Part shown: positions 41,973-47,049 of the stretch, piece after piece | Position numbering within the stretch: the stretch's first letter is position 1 | Layout of the letters: every line of letters starts with the position of its first letter | Assembly: GCA_019239895.1 (NCBI GenBank) | Contig: JAFAZH010000027.1 | Span: 1 to 47,049 of the forward strand | From: Abditibacteriaceae bacterium | GTDB lineage: Bacteria; Armatimonadota; Abditibacteriia; Abditibacteriales; Abditibacteriaceae | Reading direction: 5' to 3' | DNA length: 47,049 nt | The notes under the pieces: generated by a model | The model's input: only the letters and a program-made list of their open reading frames with translations | What the model was told of the DNA's origin: nothing | Databases searched by the model: none | Position numbers and translations under genes: made by a program

Positions 41973-42839
41973 TTAAATTGCAACATCGTCGTCCGCTTGC
42001 GGTTTCTGAGTAAGTGAAGTTTTGGGTCTGCGTTGTGCCCGCACTTGGATAACTTCGGCCAGAATGCTGATAGCGATTTCTTCGGGTGTCTCAGCCCCAA
42101 TTTCCAGTCCTATTGGGGCATGAACACGCGCCAGCTTTTCTTCGGCCACCCCATCCGCACGCAGGTTATTGAAAACAACCTCCCGCTTGCGCTTGCTGCC
42201 AATCATGCCAATGTAAGCGGCGGGGGTGTCCAGGACGCGCCGCAACGCCGCCTCGTCCGTCATAAAGCCCTTGCTGACCAATATAACATAGGTCTGGGCA
42301 TCGGGTGCGGGCAACCCTGAAAAATCGGCTGGCAAATGGAGCACACTTTCCACATTTGGCAATTGATAGTCACTCGGTTGGGCATACTCGGCACGGTCAT
42401 CAGCCAAAATAATAGAGAAATCAAGCAGCGTGGCGGCATGAGCTAAAGCGCGACCACAGTGACCTCCGCCGACGATGAGCAAGCGATCCGGCGGCATAAT
42501 AACCTCCAAAAACATCTCCGCCCGTCCCCCACAGATAGCCCCAAACGCCTGAGCCGTGCTGCCTTTGGGGTTAAAGGAGTATACGCGTGTTACGCTCTGC
42601 CGCTGTGCCAGGGCTTCCAGAGAATCACGCACGACGAGCGATTCAAAGAGTCCGCCACCCACGGTGCCAAGGGTGCAGCCGTTGGCATAAACCAGCATTT
42701 TCGCCCCGGTGCGGCGTGGCACCGAGCCACTATCGCGCACCACTGTAACAGCTACCAAGGAGCGACGGGCCGTGATTTCGACCGCAATAGACTGCCATAG
42801 ATTGTTGGTGCTATTGTTACGAGAGACAGGGGCACTCAT
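41973..42839 (-). CDS. xdhC: XdhC/CoxI-family molybdenum enzyme maturation factor
   Basis: Chaperone that binds molybdenum cofactor, helps its sulfuration and inserts it into xanthine-dehydrogenase-family enzymes (PaoD in E. coli). From ATG 42839 it has 288 residues. The N-terminal XdhC domain has VTVVRDSGSVPRRTGAKMLV and GTVGGGLFE, and the C-terminal Rossmann part has LLIVGGGHCGRALAHAA and YIGMIGSKRKR. The frame is open to 42884, but those codons lie partly in a repeat element. It is the first gene of a minus-strand group (xdhC, GIY-YIG, hypothetical, mocA) and should serve the PaoABC-type enzyme. Confidence 0.93.
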   Translation of the reverse strand: MSAPVSRNNSTNNLWQSIAVEITARRSLVAVTVVRDSGSVPRRTGAKMLVYANGCTLGTVGGGLFESLVVRDSLEALAQRQSVTRVYSFNPKGSTAQAFGAICGGRAEMFLEVIMPPDRLLIVGGGHCGRALAHAATLLDFSIILADDRAEYAQPSDYQLPNVESVLHLPADFSGLPAPDAQTYVILVSKGFMTDEAALRRVLDTPAAYIGMIGSKRKREVVFNNLRADGVAEEKLARVHAPIGLEIGAETPEEIAISILAEVIQVRAQRRPKTSLTQKPQADDDVAI

Positions 42840-42878
42840 GCTAACAGGGAAAATAGATATATCAAATAAGTAGCAGTG

Positions 42879-42987
42879 TGTCATGCTTCGCGTAGCGAAG
42901 AATCTACTTTGCGGAGCTATAGGGTACTAAGATTACCATTGTTCTAAGTACGCTCTCACAAGATTCTTCGCTACGCGAAGCATGACA
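42879..42987. repeat. GTCATGCTTCGCGTAGCGAAG element with 27-bp perfect arms
   Basis: Arms 42879-42905 and 42961-42987 are perfect inverted repeats (TGTCATGCTTCGCGTAGCGA...). The 55-bp spacer starts with a sequence close to that of the element at 27954-28077 (TTTGCGGAGCTATAGGG). The arms differ in the middle by compensating changes (TTGAGCGCAG versus CTTCGCGTAG), so it is a subfamily. It lies 43 bp beyond the stop of the DUF6807 gene and 39 bp before the xdhC start. Confidence 0.9.
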
Positions 42988-43030
42988 TAGCACTATGATA
43001 TGTCACTCTTCTTACGACGAGCTTATCGGC

Positions 43031-44266
43031 CTACTGTGCCTCAACCTTCACTTCTGGCGGATGGGCATAATCGTTCCAGAGACGGTCTAACTCTGACTTG
43101 TCCGGTGCGCCATCCTGCACAATAAAACGGTAACGAGAAGTATAGGGTTTACCCAGTGCAATCTCCCAGTCGCCGCCTTGCGAGGGCGCATAACAAAAGA
43201 ATGGTTCCGTCGGGTGTAAGCGCATCGGCTGGGGGGCACGGAAGTTGTCCGGGTGGCAGAGGATCGCAATCCCCGTTAACTCGCCATCCACTTTGCCGCC
43301 GATGTGACACCAACGCCCGCGTGTTTCGTTGCCCTTAACACGGTCAGTTTCGCCTTCGGAGGTCAGGAAGAAAGTATTGTCCTTGCCGTCCCAGGCGCGG
43401 TTGCCCCGAAAACCCAAGCCGCCATAGTGATATTTCGGCAACTTCAACGGGCTATCACTGGCGCATTCTTGCGATACCACCAAGTCAAACATCCAATAGG
43501 GCTTATTACCAGCATTGGGGGTATCATCTACATGGTAAATCGTCACTTGCCAAGTTTCATTCAAGGCCACTTTATGCTTCGGCGTGGTCAGGTCAACATA
43601 GCAGTGGCGGCTGGCGAAACCACCCTGCACTTCCCCACTCCAGACATCATCTAAAGCTACGAACTCTACTGTGCCGGTGCCGTCACCTATATTCCAGAAA
43701 TCGGGGTGGCGACCCTCAAACTCGGTTTTAGTCCACGAGAACCAGACGCCATGATGATGCAGGTGATTAGGTGCGTAACTATCGGAAACCAACTTGCCCG
43801 ATGGACTCAGAATCGGATGAATAATGCCGCCGCGCTTGTAGATTGGCTTAATATCCGGGCGGGGTAAAATGCCTGCGCCGCCTTCATATTCCATCACAGG
43901 CCGACCACCGACGGTAGCTTTTAGCACATCCCCATTGCGTTTGACCTGCACTCCATCGGCTGCTTCAGCCGCATTGTTCTTCACTAACTCATACATTCTT
44001 GTAGCTCCTGGGGCTAAGTTGTTTAAGATAAAGCTGGCGTGGCCGTGGGCATCCACCTGCAACGGTATTGTTTTGCCATTAGCTTCTCGCAGGCCATTAT
44101 AAGCGTGTGCTGCCGCTGGCAGGTCAAAGGTCACAACACTTTGCTGGCGCTGCCACTGGCCCGCTGCAACCGTCACACGATAGGTCGCGGCATGGGCGAG
44201 CCTAAAACTTGTAGCCGAGAGGATAAGAGCGAGATAGCAAATGAGCTTAAAGGAATTGAAAGGCAT
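43031..44266 (-). CDS. Exported DUF6807 ('PmoA'-named) protein
   Basis: A 411-residue exported protein (signal to about AHA, residue 26). The second half carries the family's landmarks: GGIIHPILSPSGKLVSDSYAPNHLHHHGVWFSW, rich in His, then DDVWSGEVQGGFASRH and GETDRVKGNETRGRWCHIGGKVDGE. The family was named after methane oxygenase PmoA in a database but does not resemble the membrane methane monooxygenase; members are common near polysaccharide genes. The His-rich block may bind metal or sugar. It stands alone on the minus strand; its ribosome site (GGGAAG) is 11 bp upstream. Confidence 0.85.
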   Translation of the reverse strand: MPFNSFKLICYLALILSATSFRLAHAATYRVTVAAGQWQRQQSVVTFDLPAAAHAYNGLREANGKTIPLQVDAHGHASFILNNLAPGATRMYELVKNNAAEAADGVQVKRNGDVLKATVGGRPVMEYEGGAGILPRPDIKPIYKRGGIIHPILSPSGKLVSDSYAPNHLHHHGVWFSWTKTEFEGRHPDFWNIGDGTGTVEFVALDDVWSGEVQGGFASRHCYVDLTTPKHKVALNETWQVTIYHVDDTPNAGNKPYWMFDLVVSQECASDSPLKLPKYHYGGLGFRGNRAWDGKDNTFFLTSEGETDRVKGNETRGRWCHIGGKVDGELTGIAILCHPDNFRAPQPMRLHPTEPFFCYAPSQGGDWEIALGKPYTSRYRFIVQDGAPDKSELDRLWNDYAHPPEVKVEAQ

Positions 44267-44408
44267 GGTGAACTGACTTCCCTTATTGGCTCATCAGTTT
44301 ACTGCCACTCCGTTGGAGCCACCAGAGCGTGTGAACCGCTATTCTACAAAGAGCACCCACTTTTATGCCATACTTCTTTTAGTACAGAGTTAGCACAACG
44401 AGAGTTCG

Positions 44409-44693
44409 ATGAATCAACCTAAAAGCAATGTGCCGTGGTGGGAGACCGCCGTTTTAATCGGCAGCTTTATTCTGTTGTGGGTCTGGTTTCTGGCCCGTCA
44501 AGCGGCCTATAAATCACCCACTGGACAACTAAGTATCCTGTGGCAGATACCCCTCATTATTTCACTGGTAGCGTTGGTGATTGTCACCGTGCGGCGCGTT
44601 AAGCGAGTGCAACGTGCGCTGCGTGGCGAAGATGAAGATGGCAATCCTCTGCCAACGGCGTTTCCTCGCTTTGGTGGCCCACCTCATAGATAA
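44409..44693 (+). CDS. Small two-helix membrane protein
   Basis: A 94-residue protein with two hydrophobic segments (about residues 11-30, ETAVLIGSFILLWVWFLA, and 43-60, LWQIPLIISLVALVIV), a basic region RRVKRVQRALRGEDEDG and a Pro-rich C-terminus. No family recognised. No clear ribosome site is visible, but the gene runs straight into a strong terminator, and it is the only plus-strand gene in this part, which argues that it is real. Its start lies 142 bp from the divergent DUF6807 gene. Confidence 0.6.
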   Translation: MNQPKSNVPWWETAVLIGSFILLWVWFLARQAAYKSPTGQLSILWQIPLIISLVALVIVTVRRVKRVQRALRGEDEDGNPLPTAFPRFGGPPHR

Positions 44694-44700
44694 GCCCTTA

Positions 44701-44743
44701 AACAAATAGCCTGCCAAGAATGAACAGTGGCAGGCTATTTGTT
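44701..44743. terminator. 16-bp hairpin terminator between convergent genes
   Basis: Perfect arms AACAAATAGCCTGCCA (44701-44716) and TGGCAGGCTATTTGTT (44728-44743), starting 8 bp after the stop of the plus-strand gene and ending 18 bp before the stop of the minus-strand gene. It can act in both directions. Confidence 0.9.
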
Positions 44744-44761
44744 GATTTGAAACAGGTGTCG

Positions 44762-45370
44762 CTATTCAGCTTTTGATGCGATAGTCTTCCTCCACAGCAC
44801 TAAGCAGAGCAAGGCGACAGCACTCAGGAGCAGCCAAAGCACTGGAGCGGTGCTGGGGACAGGTGGATCGGGAATGGCAGCTCGTTCCGCTTCCGACTTG
44901 GCCCGGCGTCTTGCCAGTTCAAGGCGCAGGCTTTGGTCTCCCTGGCCCATTGCCCAGCGATGGTTGGCGGCAAAGATGGGTTTCAAAAGAAACGATAGGT
45001 GGCGCAAGATCGGCTTGTCGGCGCGAATCTGCCAGTCGAACGTGAGGTTGACCCAGGGGCCGTCCTGTTCCAATGTCCAGACGCCGCGCCCGACAAAATC
45101 GCCTTGCGCTTCAATGGCCAGGTGATGCGGCGCGGCAGACTCGACCGTGCGAGCCTGCCAGCGCAAAGTATAGGGCAACCATCCTTTAGTATGGAGGTCA
45201 ATGGCTTTACCAATACCCGTCTCATTCCCCGGTTCCAACTCGCGGACATCAAGGTAAACCGAAGGCCACCACCGTGCTAATTGCCGATCATCAGCGATGA
45301 TGTCATAGACTTCCTGGATGTCCCCTTCAACTCGCCAGTCGGTAACGAATTGATAATCATTAGCCGCCAT
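44762..45370 (-). CDS. SRPBCC/polyketide-cyclase-like protein with C-terminal membrane anchor
   Basis: A 202-residue protein. The first ~150 residues follow the START/SRPBCC fold pattern (VTDWRVEGDIQEVYDIIADDRQLARWWPSVY, GVWTLEQDGPWVNLTFDWQI), which holds a hydrophobic ligand pocket. A hydrophilic linker (ARRRAKSEAERAAIPDPP) is followed by one membrane helix (VLWLLLSAVALLCLVLW) near the C-terminus, so the domain is anchored to the inner membrane facing the cytoplasm. The ligand is unknown. The gene lies 40 bp after the methyltransferase gene's stop and may be co-transcribed with it. Confidence 0.82.
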   Translation of the reverse strand: MAANDYQFVTDWRVEGDIQEVYDIIADDRQLARWWPSVYLDVRELEPGNETGIGKAIDLHTKGWLPYTLRWQARTVESAAPHHLAIEAQGDFVGRGVWTLEQDGPWVNLTFDWQIRADKPILRHLSFLLKPIFAANHRWAMGQGDQSLRLELARRRAKSEAERAAIPDPPVPSTAPVLWLLLSAVALLCLVLWRKTIASKAE

Positions 45371-45410
45371 AGGGTTTCACCTGATGATAGGGTTGCCCCT
45401 GAATGTAAGG

Positions 45411-46532
45411 CTAAATCTTAACACCTTCGATTACGCTCATGGGGGATTGGGTGGGCAGAATGCGCGTCAGTTCAAAACCGGCCTTACGGAAGAGAGCATC
45501 AAACTCTTCCGCCGTGCGCTCGCGTCCGCCATTGGTCATCACCAGCATATTGAGGTCAAGTCCTTTGCTGGCAGAAGGCGTATTCCCCTCTGGCACCACC
45601 GTTTCAATCAACAACAGCTTACCATTCTCAGGCAGGGCGCGATGGCAGTTTTGCAGAATCTTAAGGGAAAGATCATCGCTCCAATCGTGAATCACCATCG
45701 AAAGAATGCAGGCGTCGGCCCCGGCGGGCATGGCTTCAAAAAAGTCTCCGCCCTCTGTCCGACAACGGTCGGCCACGCCCCATTGCTCGAAGGTTTTAGG
45801 TGCCCCTGCCACCACATGAGCCAGATCGAAGACAATGCCCCGCATGTGAGGATTGCTTTTGAGAATGGAAGAGAGGAGCGCCCCATGTCCACCGCCAACA
45901 TCCATCAGGGTATTAATGCCAGAGAAGTCGTAGGCAGCAGCGGCAGCGGCGTGCGTCTGCGTGGCGAGGCTGGTCATGGCCCGGTTGAACACCTCGGAAG
46001 CATCAGGATGGAGCGGGCAATACTCAAAAAAGCCCATACCAAAGACATTGTCGAAAGCAGGCTCACCCGTTTGGATGCTGTGCATGAAATTGCCCCAGGC
46101 ATTCCAGTGGGTTTCGTGGCCCATTAGGATGGTGAAGTCACGCATGGAGCCGGGGACATCACTGCGCAAAAGCTCGGCCACAGGGGTTAGGGCAAAGCGG
46201 CCATTTTCGTCTTCGACAAAAATGCCGGTGCTGGCCAGGAAGCGCAGCAGCCGATAAAGAGAGGGAGCGTGAGTGCCCGTTGCCTCGGCAAGTTCCACCG
46301 CCGTTTTAGGAGTCTCTTTGATGTGATCGGCAATGCTTAATTGAGCTGCCACCGCGATGGACTGGGTAACCCAGTAACCTGTCGCCATTTGCAGCAAAAC
46401 GACTGGAGGCGGCACACTCGGTGGCGCAGCAGGAGCGGCCTCAGAGGGCGCAGGGTGCAGCGAAGCATTCTGCAAATCTCCGGCTATGGCATCGGTTGGG
46501 GCAGGTGTGGCGCATGGTGAAACTGTGTTCAT
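45411..46532 (-). CDS. SAM-dependent O-methyltransferase
   Basis: A 373-residue methyltransferase of the methyltransf_2 type. The start ATG 46532 has GGAG 8 bp upstream. After an N-terminal Ala/Pro-rich tail of ~35 residues comes the winged-helix dimerisation domain (MATGYWVTQSIAVAAQLSIADHI, AELAEATGTHAPSLYRLLRFLASTGIF). The Rossmann domain follows, with the SAM loop LMDVGGGHGALLSSIL, then FDLAHVV, GDFFEAMPAGADACILSMVIHDWSDD (His-Asp catalytic pair) and KLLLIETVVPEG. Such enzymes methylate phenolic or carotenoid-like hydroxyls; the substrate here is unknown. The neighbouring SRPBCC protein may bind a similar ligand (inference). Confidence 0.92.
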   Translation of the reverse strand: MNTVSPCATPAPTDAIAGDLQNASLHPAPSEAAPAAPPSVPPPVVLLQMATGYWVTQSIAVAAQLSIADHIKETPKTAVELAEATGTHAPSLYRLLRFLASTGIFVEDENGRFALTPVAELLRSDVPGSMRDFTILMGHETHWNAWGNFMHSIQTGEPAFDNVFGMGFFEYCPLHPDASEVFNRAMTSLATQTHAAAAAAYDFSGINTLMDVGGGHGALLSSILKSNPHMRGIVFDLAHVVAGAPKTFEQWGVADRCRTEGGDFFEAMPAGADACILSMVIHDWSDDLSLKILQNCHRALPENGKLLLIETVVPEGNTPSASKGLDLNMLVMTNGGRERTAEEFDALFRKAGFELTRILPTQSPMSVIEGVKI

Positions 46533-46700
46533 TTTGTAATCTCCAAATTGATAATGGTTTTGCGGCTCGTTGTCCTTGCACAAGTTTGTCCTTTGCGCAA
46601 TTTTATGAACACAATCCTACTTTAAAGCAAGCGCCATAACCAGTGCCAAACCAAAAATTATTCAATTTATGACCAATTTATGATAATTCAGGCAAAGCAA

Positions 46701-46730
46701 AACAGGACTAACGGAAGCGTTAGTCCTGTT
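46701..46730. terminator. 13-bp hairpin
   Basis: Perfect arms AACAGGACTAACG (46701-46713) and CGTTAGTCCTGTT (46718-46730), loop GAAG. It lies well upstream of the methyltransferase start (46532) on that strand, so it more likely ends transcription arriving from the IS side or from outside. Confidence 0.7.
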
Positions 46731-46753
46731 GCTATTAATGGGACACAAATGCA

Positions 46754-46789
46754 AAGCGGGTTGCTGCTAAACTGCGCAGCAACCCGCTT
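46754..46789. terminator. 14-bp hairpin
   Basis: Perfect arms AAGCGGGTTGCTGC (46754-46767) and GCAGCAACCCGCTT (46776-46789), 8-base loop. It is the second of two hairpins in a row, 24 bp from the first, forming a barrier between the insertion sequence and the methyltransferase gene. Confidence 0.7.
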
Positions 46790-46937
46790 CACCTAATCAG
46801 GGGGACTCTCAGTACTCATACTTTATTTCCTCCCTATGACATCTCTATAAAGTCGCAATTGCCATGCCAATCTTGCGCTTTGCGCTAACGAATTTTACCA
46901 TAAATTTAGGTAATACCCCGTCAAAGCGGACTAAAAG

Positions 46938-47049
46938 TCACTGAATTTGAGAGATGTCAATTTGCTTTAGAGCCTTGAGCAGCAAGGGGAAAAGGTCTTG
47001 CTCTCGATGGTTAAAGCGATACGAAGTTTCCGCTAAGTAAAGATGCACA
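46938..47049 (-). CDS. 3' end of a probable IS1595-type transposase (runs off the window)
   Basis: The minus strand reads VHLYLAETSYRFNHREQD followed by LFPLLLKALKQ and ends at a stop at 46938. The pattern of a Tyr-Leu-x-Glu helix, then RFNxR and a hydrophobic LFxLLL helix, is that of the C-terminus of IS1595-family DDE transposases. Only the last ~36 codons are inside the window, so whether the gene is intact cannot be judged. The family call rests on a short motif. Confidence 0.55.
   Translation of the reverse strand, partial: VHLYLAETSYRFNHREQDLFPLLLKALKQIDISQIQ

Larger units (their letters stand above)
46533..46937. other. Gene-free stretch between methyltransferase and transposase end
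   Basis: This 405-bp gap contains the methyltransferase leader, the two hairpins at 46701-46730 and 46754-46789, and beyond them A+T-rich sequence. A segment beginning GGGGGACTCTCAGTACTCAT (46801) could be the terminal repeat of the insertion sequence whose transposase ends at 46938, but the matching end is outside the window. No gene of its own is seen. Confidence 0.4.

Noticed and set aside
43031..44266. Methane monooxygenase subunit PmoA
   Set aside because: The database name 'PmoA' for this family is misleading; the protein is soluble, exported and His-rich, and does not have the membrane topology of particulate methane monooxygenase.
45384..46127. 247-residue plus-strand frame over the methyltransferase gene
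   Set aside because: It lies opposite a clear methyltransferase with ribosome site and motifs; its own translation has no domain and unusual composition.
1..47049. CRISPR array, tRNA or rRNA genes, prophage
   Set aside because: No regularly spaced direct repeats, no cloverleaf or rRNA sequence, and no phage structural genes were seen; the repeats present are paired inverted elements, not arrays.

Overview
Organism. The window is a chromosomal piece of a Gram-negative-type bacterium with roughly 50-55% G+C by eye. Several genes mark it as bacterial and peptidoglycan-building: prfA, rpmE, a DUF1385 (YqhQ-like) membrane protein, a RodA/FtsW-type protein and a group 1/2 sigma-70 factor. The prfA / DUF1385 / rpmE cluster occurs together with rhamnose import, GH78, GH172 (DUF2961), DUF6807 ('PmoA'), phytanoyl-CoA-dioxygenase-like and WD40 genes, and with many odd secreted proteins. 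That mix fits Armatimonadota or a nearby environmental lineage best. This assignment is an inference; no rRNA or tRNA gene is visible.

Layout. (1) 0.1-1.9 kb: a membrane sensor histidine kinase, divergent from a tiny secreted poly-histidine peptide. (2) 2.0-4.9 kb: housekeeping genes prfA, DUF1385 and rpmE on the minus strand. (3) 5.1-11.3 kb: unusual secreted or orphan proteins on the minus strand. These include an 814-residue protein with a HEYGH zinc-protease motif, a 354-residue protein built of two similar halves, and two secreted proteins sharing a ~50-residue module present four times. (4) 11.5-15.0 kb: rodA and a divergent dinG-family helicase. (5) 15.6-18.0 kb: moaD, moaE, a sigma factor and a small periplasmic Cys-rich protein. 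(6) 18.4-33.3 kb: a long minus-strand rhamnose/polysaccharide locus. In transcription order it holds the ABC importer (ATPase, two permeases, lipoprotein), GH78 alpha-L-rhamnosidase, a gene remnant, a WD40 protein, a GH172-type enzyme, a GH42-like glycosidase and a PhyH-type oxygenase. (7) 33.4-42.8 kb: a molybdenum-enzyme block. It contains a PaoABC-type aldehyde oxidoreductase with a HAD phosphatase inserted, a MocA-type nucleotidyltransferase and an XdhC-type maturation factor, interspersed with small hypotheticals and a GIY-YIG/DUF4357 protein. (8) 43.0-47.0 kb: a DUF6807 protein, small membrane and SRPBCC proteins, an O-methyltransferase and the 3' end of a probable IS1595-type transposase running out of the window.

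How it fits together. Secreted GH78, GH172 and GH42-like enzymes would release rhamnose and other sugars from plant- or microbe-derived polysaccharide, and the RhaSTPQ-like importer would take up the rhamnose. MoaD/MoaE make molybdopterin, MocA would convert it to the cytosine dinucleotide form, and XdhC would load it into the PaoABC-type enzyme.

The most striking structure outside genes is a set of at least ten intergenic inverted-arm elements in several sequence families. All have two arms of about 8-47 bp around a 60-200 bp spacer, and most lie close to the 3' ends of genes; three touch the stop codon exactly. One element is nested in another. The window also holds a readable deletion scar (24458-24616) that joins the start of a lost GH172 paralogue to the last codons of a lost GH78 paralogue.
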